A stretch of 64,000 nt of DNA from Meghimatium bilineatum (taxonomy: Eukaryota; Mollusca; Gastropoda; Stylommatophora; Philomycidae): NCBI GenBank assembly GCA_034231615.1, contig CM067322.1, positions 62,139,032 through 62,203,031 of the forward strand, written 5' to 3'. Below the pieces are notes generated by a model. That model was not told where the DNA came from and searched no databases. It worked only from the letters and a program-made list of their open reading frames with translations. Shown piece by piece: positions 44,766-53,778 of the stretch; the first letter of the stretch is position 1, and each line of letters begins with the position of its first letter. Made by a program: the position numbers and the translations under genes.

Positions 44766-46025
44766 ATGCCACGCACAAAACACAATGGAAACATGTCTGT
44801 ATCTATAAAAAGTTATGGTGCCTGCCCTGTGGCGGAAGTTCAGGCAGGGACGGTGCCGGGCCCTATACCTCGAAAGGGCCCAACCTCAGTTACTGAAAGT
44901 CCTTCTCAATTGCCCCGAGGAGCCAGGAGGCAAGGGAATAGAGCTACTGGCCAAACAAACTTTAAACAACCAAATAAAAATAATGCACTGGAATGCTGAG
45001 GGTATCAACAGTAAAAGTGATGGATACATCAAAAAATTGGAACTTGAAAATGTCCAGTGAAGAACAAGTTAATATATGCTGTATCCAAGAAACACACCTC
45101 AGCAGCGACATAGCCTTCAAAATCAGAGGCTACCAGTGCTACCGATCTGACCGAAAGGACAGGCGAAAGGGTGGAATTCTGACACTTGTTAAAAACAATA
45201 TCAGCGCATGTCAGCTGGAAGTATATATGGAAGGGGCAGAATACCAGATGCTCCACCTAAAAATAGACTGCAGAATTCCATCTCCTGAACTACTACTGCC
45301 CAAATGATAAACCATTGGCACTAGACACAATTCCAGATAAAGAGAGGCTTGTGGTGTGTGGTAACTTCAACAGCCACTCTAAGAGCTGGGGCTACGATCA
45401 TATCGACAAGAGAGGTGAGGAACTTGAGAGCTGGCAGGATGAAAATAATCTCATCCTTATTAACCAGCCAGCTGACTCACCAACCTTCTACTCGAGAGCA
45501 TGGCACACCACCTCTACACCAGATCTGGCATTCCACTCACCAGGCATGGAATGGAACATCACACGTCTCGTTGGAAAGCAGCTTGGGGGTAGTGACCACA
45601 GACCAGTATTTCTGGAAATCCACAATGAATTTACCAAGGACAGCAGCACGCTCACTAGGTGGAACTATAAGAGGGCAGACTGGAAAATGTACCAGCATTT
45701 AACCAGTGTTCTAGCTAAGGACATGAACTTGGACAAAGACATCAATAGAGCAGTGAGTGAATTTAATAGATGTATACTACATGCTGCTAGTAAAACCATA
45801 CGCAGGGGGGCACGCAAAAACTACAAACCCTACTGGAATGATGAACTGGAAAAGCTGCAAAATGAGATGGAAACATCTAGACAGCAGTCTGAGAACAGAC
45901 CTAGCCAAGAACATCACAACAAATATCAGCAAACAAAGGCTAAATTTCAAAGAGCCAAGTTACAAGCCAGACGGAGTAGCTGGAAAGATAAAAACAGAGT
46001 CGCTGAACCTAGAAAGAGATACTAG
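44766..46025 (+). pseudogene. LINE endonuclease region, frameshifted
   Basis: Endonuclease motifs are spread over four frames: MHWNAEGI at ~44980, CCIQETHL at ~45080 (the QE-T-H metal-binding motif), then RKGGILTLVKNNI, VVCGNFNSHSKSWGY at ~45350 (normally GDFN-x-H), and GSDHRPVFLEI at ~45590 (the final SDH catalytic motif). Frame changes fall near 44955, 45050, 45285 and 45988. Each is consistent with a one- or two-base slip, because the protein reads on in another frame. GDFN is GNFN here. The endonuclease cannot be made as one protein from this copy. Confidence 0.88.
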
Positions 46026-48528
46026 GAAATTATGGAAACTTGTAAAACAACTAAATGATGAAGGTACAGGGAGAAATACCAGGATCACACTTTATAAAGA
46101 TAGAAACATTTTAACAAGTAAACATGCGGCTGATTACTTTGCAGATTCCTTTGCAGAAGACAATAACATCAAAGTCATCCCAGACAAACAACAGGAGGTT
46201 CGAGAGAACCAGCAAAAAATTGGACAAGGCGAACCTATACCTGAAGTCATGGAGGCACCAATCACAATGAGAGAACTGGAGCATGCAATATCCAAATTGA
46301 AAATGAAAAAGTCCCCTGGAGCTGATGGAGTGTCCAATAAAATGATTAGAAACCTGGGAATTGCAGCAAGAGCAAAGCTACTGCAGATCTTTAACACAAG
46401 CTGGTCCACGGGTAATGTACCACAGGCGTGGAGAGAAGCAATAATGATACCACTCCTCAAATCAAGAAAAGATGGCAACACAGTCTCCAACTACATGCCC
46501 ATCAGCCTCACAAGCTGTCTATGCAAAACAATGGAACGCATTGTTAATCTTAGGATGCAGTGGTACCTTGAAAGTGAAAACCTTCTGGTATCACAGCAAG
46601 CAGGTTTCAGACAGTGCTACTCTACTGAATATCAGGCAACCTACCTCTCCCAAGAGATTGAGGATGCCTTCCAAGAAAAGAAACTGGTACTAGAAGCATG
46701 GATAGACCCCAGAAAAGCATTTAATAAGGTCTGGAAAGAAGGGCTCCTAAAGAAATTGCGAAATTGCAGGGTTAGCTCAAGAATGTACAAATGGGTAAAA
46801 GCATACCTGCATAATAGAAGAGCCAGTGTACAATTAGATGGTCGCAAGAGCAAGAAAGTTCTACTGCGTCATGGAGTCCCCCAGGGAGGAGTCCTGTCGC
46901 CCACACTTTTCTTGGTTTACATCAATGACCTAGTTGCTGAACTACCACACGGGATCAAAGTGGCAGTGTATGCTGACGACCTGGTGATCTGGTGCACAGA
47001 AGAACATGCGACAGTGGCCACTAAACAAATACAAAGAGCTATCGATGCCCTAACCTTATGGGCTAATAGATGGTGCGTCAGCATTAACACAGATAAGTGC
47101 AGCACTACACTTTTTACCCTCTCACCAAAACAAAAAGCCGGTCATATCAATATAGATGGAGAGCTCTTGAAAGAAGACAAACAACCCACATATCTCGGAG
47201 TTACTTTTGATGATAAACTGATATGGAAGCAGCACATAAACAAAGCAACAACAAAAGCCAGGAGGAAGTTAGCTATCCTGAGAAAACTAAGTGGAACCAC
47301 ATGGGGAGCCAGTGGGAATATACTCAGTAAAGTTTACCAGCAAGGCATAAGACCACACCTGGAATATGGTTCAGCTGCGTGGTGTCCTGCATCAAACACC
47401 ACATTACAAGATCTAGATAAAGTGCAAAACCAGGCACTTAGAATAATGTTGGGAGCAATGAAATCAACACCCATAGCAGAGATGCAGAAAATGGGAAGAA
47501 TGCAAACACTTGGCGAACGCAGAGACACAAAAGTACTAATTCAGGCAGAAAAGTTTCAGTGTATGCCAAGTCATCCAATGAAGGAAAGATTCCAAAATCT
47601 AGCAATGGGACGACTGAAAAGAAGCAGCTTTATCCATCATGCTAAACGACTCCGCAGACAACTTACAGACCTACCTGAAGTTGACAGCCCCTTAAGGCCT
47701 GTACCAGAACAAACCCCGTGGAGTGAAAGGCATGTAATGCCAATATACATTCAGACCCATGTGAAAGGAATACTAAGCGAGGACGAACAGAACAGTGTGC
47801 AGCGAAGGACAGTCACCCTCAGTTTCCTGGATGAGGAATATCCACAAGATATATGGGTCAGAGTATACACAGATGGGTCAGCACAGAATGCTGTGAGGAA
47901 TGGAGGTGCAGGTGTATATATAGAATATCCACACAAGCCTAGAGATACCATCAGAACACCGACAGGAAAATTCTGCAATAATTATGATGCAGAAATCCAG
48001 GCAATTAGTGTGGCAGCTAAAAAACTGCTGAACTCCAACTCTGACCTACAGCCTGTGGTATTTCTGACAGATGCAAGGTCAGTGCTTCAAGCACTCCAGT
48101 CTGGAAAACTAACAGACTTGAAAAAACTACTTAGCAAATTGTCTTACCAGTATAGGGTAACCATGCAGTGGATACCCTCTTACTGTGGAATAACAGGAAA
48201 TGAAAAAGCAGACCAACTGGCTAAGGAAGGTGCTGCCGAAGACCAACCAGATATACCAATCACCTACCATCAGAAAAAACAGATGATCAAGTCAATAAGA
48301 AAGCCACAAACACCAACACAAGATGACTATCATATTATGAACAGACCAGAGCAAGTTATAATTCTACGTCTCAGAACAGGACACAACCGACTCCGCAGTT
48401 ACATGTATACAAAGTTCAAGATTGGCAACACAGCCATGTGTACATGTGGACAGGCAGCACAGAGTGCCAAACATATACTTCAAGAGTGTTCTGAGTATGA
48501 AATGCTGAGGCAGACATATTGGCCATAG
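45757..48528 (+). CDS. LINE reverse transcriptase-RNase H, open 923-codon frame
   Basis: True protein starts near 45990 (LNLERDTRKLWKLVKQL); the first ~75 codons are a shadow of the neighbouring frame. RT: KMKKSPGADGVSNKMI, WREAIMIPLLK, QQAGFRQCYSTEYQ, AWIDPRKAFNKVW (first Asp), HGVPQGGVLSPTLFLVYIND, VYADDLVIW at ~46968 (catalytic pair intact), PTYLGVTFDDKL. RNase H: VYTDGSAQNAV at 47863, YDAEIQAI, FLTDARSVLQ, then MQWIPSYCGITGNEKADQLA, where the usual PGHCG/PSHCG His is Tyr. A CTCGQAAQSAKHILQEC knuckle precedes the end. RT looks usable; RNase H has lost one conserved residue and the endonuclease is broken upstream. Confidence 0.9.
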   Translation: MNLIDVYYMLLVKPYAGGHAKTTNPTGMMNWKSCKMRWKHLDSSLRTDLAKNITTNISKQRLNFKEPSYKPDGVAGKIKTESLNLERDTRKLWKLVKQLNDEGTGRNTRITLYKDRNILTSKHAADYFADSFAEDNNIKVIPDKQQEVRENQQKIGQGEPIPEVMEAPITMRELEHAISKLKMKKSPGADGVSNKMIRNLGIAARAKLLQIFNTSWSTGNVPQAWREAIMIPLLKSRKDGNTVSNYMPISLTSCLCKTMERIVNLRMQWYLESENLLVSQQAGFRQCYSTEYQATYLSQEIEDAFQEKKLVLEAWIDPRKAFNKVWKEGLLKKLRNCRVSSRMYKWVKAYLHNRRASVQLDGRKSKKVLLRHGVPQGGVLSPTLFLVYINDLVAELPHGIKVAVYADDLVIWCTEEHATVATKQIQRAIDALTLWANRWCVSINTDKCSTTLFTLSPKQKAGHINIDGELLKEDKQPTYLGVTFDDKLIWKQHINKATTKARRKLAILRKLSGTTWGASGNILSKVYQQGIRPHLEYGSAAWCPASNTTLQDLDKVQNQALRIMLGAMKSTPIAEMQKMGRMQTLGERRDTKVLIQAEKFQCMPSHPMKERFQNLAMGRLKRSSFIHHAKRLRRQLTDLPEVDSPLRPVPEQTPWSERHVMPIYIQTHVKGILSEDEQNSVQRRTVTLSFLDEEYPQDIWVRVYTDGSAQNAVRNGGAGVYIEYPHKPRDTIRTPTGKFCNNYDAEIQAISVAAKKLLNSNSDLQPVVFLTDARSVLQALQSGKLTDLKKLLSKLSYQYRVTMQWIPSYCGITGNEKADQLAKEGAAEDQPDIPITYHQKKQMIKSIRKPQTPTQDDYHIMNRPEQVIILRLRTGHNRLRSYMYTKFKIGNTAMCTCGQAAQSAKHILQECSEYEMLRQTYWP

Positions 48529-48659
48529 GAAACAACAATGGAATCAAAGCTCTATGGGCCATTGTATGAACTACAAAAAACAGTGAGTTTTATTCAGGAG
48601 ACAGAATTACAGATTTAGACATGTTCCAAGTGAACGAAAGAGAATAAGAAGAAACTTGT

Positions 48660-49440
48660 TTGGCTGTAGTAATATCACTTAGCAGGGAATGCAGAGCATG
48701 GTGTACCGCAACTGTGGTTAAAGAAGTGCATACTTTGGTCAGTGAGAATGTCAAAGAGGGAGATGCGATTATATACACTGATGGATCTGTGATTAGACAC
48801 GTTCGCAGTGCTTGGACCTTCACAGCTCAGTGCGCAAGTAAAACGACCAGGGAGGAGAGTGGGGCATGTGCGATTACTACGAGTGGCATGACTATGGCGG
48901 TGATCATGGCATTTGAATGGGTATGCACACAGAAGGTAACGCAGGTTTGTACCTTGAGTGACTATGAGTATGATTCGGAAGGTACAAGTGGGTCTCATTC
49001 GCGAACAGTGGATTAAGGCCTCGAGGAAGGCGAGGCAGAAAGTGGTTACATTTAATTTCGTGCCGAGATATGTGGGTGTTCGAGGCAATGAAAGAGTATA
49101 TCAACTGGTGTCATGCGACATTGTAGCACAGGGCAATGGATCGAGTTGACGTTTTGAACACATTAAGAGATATAGCACGCGAGAGGGAGACTAGTGTGGA
49201 TGATGATTCCGTTTTAATGACCAGGATTACAGATCAGGGTTTGAAATGCGATGTTGCTAGAAGTGAACATTTTGGAGGACGCAGAAGAATTATGGTCAAC
49301 TAGCATAGGACTGGTACTGTCAGTAGAAGTGTAATGACGGATACACTAAGGGAGAGATCGTAGCAACTATGAACTTGTCCAATTTGCAGTGATGATGATC
49401 CGACGACTAACTAACTAACCTACTAACCGACCAACTAACA
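48660..49440 (+). pseudogene. R1-like LINE RNase H and C-terminal end
   Basis: DAIIYTDGSVIRHVRSAWTF opens an RNase H domain. CTLSDYEYD follows where ...SDSMSML is expected, then FVPRYVGVRGNERVYQL, and GLKCDVARSEHFGGRRR near the end with CPICSDDDP at 49377. It finishes in (ACTA)n at 49410-49440. Frameshifts and stops are present. It is a different family from the LINE just before it; copies of it are at 9960, 21620 and 57840. Confidence 0.82.
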
Positions 49441-49754
49441 AAACTAACATTACGGGATTCACATGCAAAGGCATCGTCGATTTTGAAAATGTTCTTAGGA
49501 AATGAAACAGAGCGAATCTGAATTACATAGGGGCATGTGTAGCAATGGCCAATTTGCAACGAATAGTGCCAAAGTGAGCAGGAACATAAGACCTGAGGTG
49601 ACTGTGGACCACGATGTCATTAAGACTTTTGTCACGCCTATAGGCAACCAAATGAAAGTTCTGGAAAGCGGAATAAGTTTCAGAATCTTATTGGAGAATG
49701 GAATAATGTTTGAACAAGATTCGACGGACAGTAGAGTTATGAATTATTTAGAGT

Positions 49755-50035
49755 AACGAGAATTTAACAAGGTACTTCCGACGGCACCGAATCTCATTGC
49801 AACTCGAGTAAACGGAGTTTTCCGTACTTGACTAACCGCATTCTCCCAAAAAAAGTATGCAATTTTGTCAAGAGATTCAAACTGTGTACTCAAGTCACCG
49901 AGAAAGGACCAATCGAGACAAAGACTATTACAACAACAACGAACATCCCGTACAAGTATTGAAGTATCCTCGGTAACACAAACATATAACATCCGTATTC
50001 ATACTAAAAGGGTCAATAGGTGATGAAAAGTAGGA
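49755..50035 (-). repeat. Dispersed repeat, copy A
   Basis: It shares with 50580-50840 and 53405-53560 the stretches TTTTGTCAAGAGATTCAAAC, ACTCAAGTCACCGAGAA, GACCAATCGAGACAAAGACT, CAACAACGAACATCCCGTAC and TATTGAAGTATCCTC. No coding capacity. Confidence 0.8.
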
Positions 50036-50274
50036 ACAAGTTTAATCCTATCAGAAGCGGATGAAGTATCCTGAGTATTAGTAAAGATATCAAGTCGAGC
50101 TTCAGAAGATTCGGATTTTTTCTCAATTTGGCTTCAGAAAACAGGGGTTAATTGCACAGACGCCTTGTTCACACTTTGGCAAATGAGTGTGTGAGAGAGA
50201 GAGAGCAATATAATACAACAACGAACTAAACTATCACGGACTAGGGAAGCCTACTACCCGAATTAAAGGCAAGA

Positions 50275-50447
50275 CGAAAACGGATGTGCTGGGCCTCGGA
50301 CGTCCAGACTACAAATGGCCAACAGAGGTGCAAATAACATTATTTTACTGTGGAACATGCAGCACAACGTATTTCACGCTCCCCGGAAAAAATCACACGA
50401 TATATTCATTGTGGTTATAAGAGAACGAACGCAGAAGAAGAAGAACG
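50275..50447 (+). mobile_element. SINE relative
   Basis: AAACGGATGTGCTGGGCCTC at the start and GAGAACGAACGCAGAAGAAG at the end are family hallmarks; the middle is diverged. No target duplication found. Confidence 0.75.
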
Positions 50448-50549
50448 CACTAGTGAGTTATACAGTTTAGTTTTCATTTTAACACTGATATTGTGTTTCC
50501 AAATCAAGTTTAGCCGTGATTTGTGACCCAGAGACAGTGCTAAAGTCGG

Positions 50550-50970
50550 GTAAATTCAAGTAGGAAGCAGGAGGATAAATTAAATTCTTGAGACCAACGG
50601 GAATTGAACCAGCCCATTCTAACTGCACATAATCGCCTGGCAGCTAAACAGGTTTTTCAGTATTGGACTAACTGTATCTCCAATAAAAGATGCGATTTTG
50701 TCAAGACATTCAAACTATGTACTCAAGTCACTGAAAACTGACCTATCGAGACAAGGACTATTGCAACAACAACGAACATCCCGTACAAGTATTGAAGTAT
50801 CCTCAGTAATACAAACATATAACATCCATATTCATTCTACAAGGGTCAAAAACATAAACAGGCAGGTTCTTGTAAACATAAATAATATATAGACAGTACA
50901 ATTTTGCTTCAAATAATTGCTTATGCAAGTAAATTCAAGTAGGAAGCAAGAGGATACATTTTAAAATTTC
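50550..50970 (-). repeat. Dispersed repeat, copy B, bounded by direct repeats
   Basis: TAAATTCAAGTAGGAAGCAG at 50550 recurs as TAAATTCAAGTAGGAAGCAA at 50931, about 380 bp apart. Next to the left one, on the minus strand, TGGTTCAATTCCCGTTGGTC resembles a tRNA T-arm with a pol III B box. The rest matches 49755-50035. Confidence 0.8.
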
Positions 50971-51185
50971 AAAAGCAAACTACGTGAATTGTGAACTTAC
51001 ACCAATTTTGAAACACACATTAATCCCGATGGAAACCAAAAGACAAATAATAAATTCAACGATGTGTTATAATGTTAGACATAGACACTAACTAAAGAAC
51101 AAGAGAGACAGCTTACTTCGTGTGAAATGAGATGTCTAAGAAAAGCAGCAAGCAAAAAGAAATTACAAGAACTGTTGGAACAACA

Positions 51186-51348
51186 ACTTCTTCTTCAGCG
51201 TTCATCCTCAAAATTCCTGCTGGATCTCTATTGTAGCAGGACCTCGATCCAATCTAGATTTCCAAGAAGGATGTAGTCTAGAGAATCGAAATGCATTGTG
51301 TCGCCGTTTTATTTGCGCCAATGGCCAAACACATCCATCTTCGACAGG
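51186..51348 (-). mobile_element. SINE, short form, with 9-bp target duplication
   Basis: Minus-strand copy with a GAACGCTGAAGAAGAAG end; GGAACAACA flanks it at 51177-51185 and 51349-51357. Confidence 0.92.
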
Positions 51349-51399
51349 GGAACAACATCTGTGGTGAAGTATATTGAAAAACAGACTGAAATGGTTAGA

Positions 51400-51560
51400 A
51401 CACTTATGAGAATAAATTCTTATTGGCCAGCGGCAACAGCATACAACATGAAAATAGAAACAGCAAGATACAGAGAAAGACCAAGAAGAAGGTAGATTGA
51501 AGGTGTTACAGACGTTCTGATATGTCATAATGTTATTGCAAATCAAGCGACCAAATAAGC
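51400..51560 (+). pseudogene. LINE C-terminal scrap
   Basis: METARYRERPRRR then IEGVTDVLICHNV on the plus strand, with a stop between, recalls the GRPRKRW-DGV end of RTE/CR1-type LINE proteins. Confidence 0.5.
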
Positions 51561-51954
51561 AATGGCCCGGTCGTTATTCAACCCTGCGACGTCTTACAGC
51601 AAAAACAGAGAAAAACCAATAGAGACTGGATATTTAAAAAAATATATATATATTTAGAGAAGTAAACCCCTACAGGAAATCCCAAGGGGAGATGACCCTA
51701 AGGCAGATAATGATATATTAAACCATCTTCTGTAGTCTGCTTGTTTCCAAGCATATTAGCATTGCTTTTCCCTTCTAAATTATTATTCAAAGCCTCCAAG
51801 TAAAAATTCATAAAGCAGTATCTTAATAAAACTTGCTTGTTTATTTGGGTGGTCTTTGTTCATTTTTCTGCTTCTTTCATAAGCCTCCATTGCAGCTATA
51901 TCTCTCCGCATCTCACGGGGTTCTACATTTGTAGAAAAAACTTGCAAACAACTT

Positions 51955-52800
51955 GTAGAAAACTGGCAACCAAACAACGGAATAAAACAAAAGTCAGTTC
52001 TAAGCCTTGTCAATGAAATAAAAGACAGCTATCACCTCCCAGACAAGAGACAAGAACTGCAAAGAGTGGAAAAAAGTTTACCACCACATGCAGGTTTTAA
52101 ATTGCCGGAAATCAAGACACAATTAAGAGATAATGCAACGAAAAGTTCTGACCCAGTAAGTCTTATGAAAGCAACACAGAAAACAATAGACACCTACCCA
52201 GAACAATGGATTCATGTCTATACTGATTGGTCTGCTTTCAAGGCCACCATCAAAGCAGGTTATGGTGTCTATATAGAATATCCAGACAAAACATTTGGCA
52301 AGTTTTTTGATGCCTGTGGGGAGATATGTTCTAACTATGAAGCCGAAATAACAGCACTAGAGGTTGCATTGTGCCACTTTAAGACCATATTTGATGCCTT
52401 TCCATCAAACGTCCACAACATTGTGATTTTCACAGACTCTATGTCCGCTCTTCAAGCACTAGAATGTGATGGACATTGTAAGCCTGAGCTGGTGAAAATA
52501 TATCACCATGCCAACCAGCTATTTACATCTGATTAAGTCAGCCTTGTTATGCAGTAGATATCTGTCCACTCACACACCTGGCAATGACAAGGCAGACAGA
52601 CTAGCAAAGATGGGAGCTCGACAAGAACAGCCATATACACAAACAACCATGCTCACAGTTGAAATGATGCTGAAATCTGTGAACAAAGAAAATTGGATGA
52701 ACAGATGGACCATGGGAAAAATTGGGAGGGAAATCTATAAATATATGACCATCATAAATCCTAAAGATAATATCAACCTCCTGGGAAGAAAAGACCAGAG
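51955..52800 (+). pseudogene. Third LINE family: RNase H region
   Basis: VEKSLPPHAGFKLPEIKTQL leads into an RNase H domain: WIHVYTDWSAF (DGS changed to DWS), YEAEITALEVAL (Glu), FTDSMSALQAL (Asp). After a frameshift near 52530 comes STHTPGNDKADRLAKMGARQ, where the H-x-GI-GNEKAD site has lost its CG. It ends at about 52800, where a Penelope-like tail begins. It differs in sequence from both other RNase-H-bearing LINE families here. Confidence 0.85.
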
Positions 52801-53070
52801 TATTTGTCTTTATTCTATGCTAGTGTGGTCTTTGTCTTTATTCTTTTTGTTCCGTCATTTACTCATCTTTTTTTTCGTTTCGTTTCCACACATATTTACG
52901 TTTTCTATGTACTTCCTGACCTTCCGGCATCTCAAGTCCATATTTCCGTTGGATACGTTTGTTTGTTGTGATAATTTTTCCATTCGTCGTCTTTTGATGT
53001 TTTGTGTGTATCTTGATAAAGACCATTTGGTTGAAACGTTGAATATGATTTGTGTATTGTAATTTGTATG
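52800..53070 (+). repeat. Penelope-like tail
   Basis: It contains TTTTGATGTTTTGTGTGTATCTTGA, then TAAAGACCATTTGGTTGAAACGTTGA and a TTGTGTATTGTAATTTGT end. This is parallel to the tail at 43310-43215 that follows the GIY-YIG domain. No coding part is attached. Confidence 0.7.
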
Positions 53071-53324
53071 TTTTCTTATGTGCACATCATTACCCACTAG
53101 TTTTAGTTATAGTCTGTCGTGTCTGATTGAAGCATTGTATAAACCTGTGTTTTACGTAAGTACAATTGTTGTTATGTTTCACGTAGTTACCTTGTATTGA
53201 TTGTCATATGTACCATTATAGGCCTGTAAATCTAAAAATCATACATTTTCTATTTGTATGGGTACGAGAGTTGGACATTTACAGTGGTAATTGAGAGAAG
53301 AATCACAGCCTAAAATCTCGTAAC

Positions 53325-53410
53325 CCTTCAGGGTCGTAGGGGTACCACATTGGACTTCTCAGCAGACAGAGTCCTCCAATGATTTCTATCTTCAACGATG
53401 CGGGTGAGTA
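53325..53410 (+). repeat. Unclassified repeat, copy 1
   Basis: CAGGGTCGTAGGGGTACCAC followed by ATTGGAC and a TTCTATCTTCAACGATGC end; recurs at 58997-59090. Confidence 0.75.
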
Positions 53411-53414
53411 AGGC

Positions 53415-53625
53415 ATTCAAATCGTGCACACAAAGTCACCCGAACGGACCAATCGAGACAAGGACTATTACAACAACAACAAACATCCCGTACAGGTATT
53501 GAAATATCCTCAGTAACAACAAACACATAACATAATATCCGTATTAGTTATACAAAGGCCGATAGGTCTTCTTGTAAACATGGATAACATATATAGACAA
53601 TACAATTTTGCTTCAAATAATTGTT
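53415..53625 (-). repeat. Dispersed repeat, copy C
   Basis: Third copy of the repeat at 49755 and 50550 (ACCAATCGAGACAAGGACTA, CAACAACAAACATCCCGTAC). It leads straight into the hairpin at 53630. Confidence 0.8.
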
Positions 53626-53629
53626 TATA

Positions 53630-53771
53630 CAAGTAAATTTAAGTAGGAAGCCAGAGGACGTGTGCAATTGTTGCTAGGCGATTTGGTGCCGTAGAACGGA
53701 CTGGTTCAATTCCCGTTAGTCTCAAGAATTTTAAAAAAATTGTCCTCTGGCTTCCTACTTAAATTTACTTG
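53630..53771. repeat. 30-bp perfect inverted repeat around a tRNA-like core
   Basis: 53630-53659 and 53742-53771 are exact reverse complements (arm begins CAAGTAAATTTAAGTAGGAA). The 82 bases between include GTTGCTAGGCGATTTGGTGC and GGTTCAATTCCCGTT, like weak A- and B-box segments of a tRNA-derived unit. The arm is the same sequence that forms the direct repeats at 50550/50931. Confidence 0.93.
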
Positions 53772-53778
53772 AGTAAGG

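Larger units (their letters stand above)
44730..48655 (+). mobile_element. Nearly full-length LINE (endonuclease, RT, RNase H)
   Basis: A single polyprotein is laid out as a basic N-terminus, an apurinic-type endonuclease, reverse transcriptase, RNase H and a zinc knuckle, followed by a 3' UTR ending GAACGAAAGAGAATAAGAAG. A terminal RNase H after the RT points to the I/R1/LOA side of the non-LTR tree rather than RTE or CR1; the exact clade is not decided. The first part carries about four frameshifts, while RT onward is open. Decayed relatives lie at 19090, 20790 and 44089. Confidence 0.9.

Noticed and set aside
46134-47978. Minus-strand frames of 60-118 aa inside the LINE
   Set aside because: They are antisense shadows of the RT-RNase H frame.
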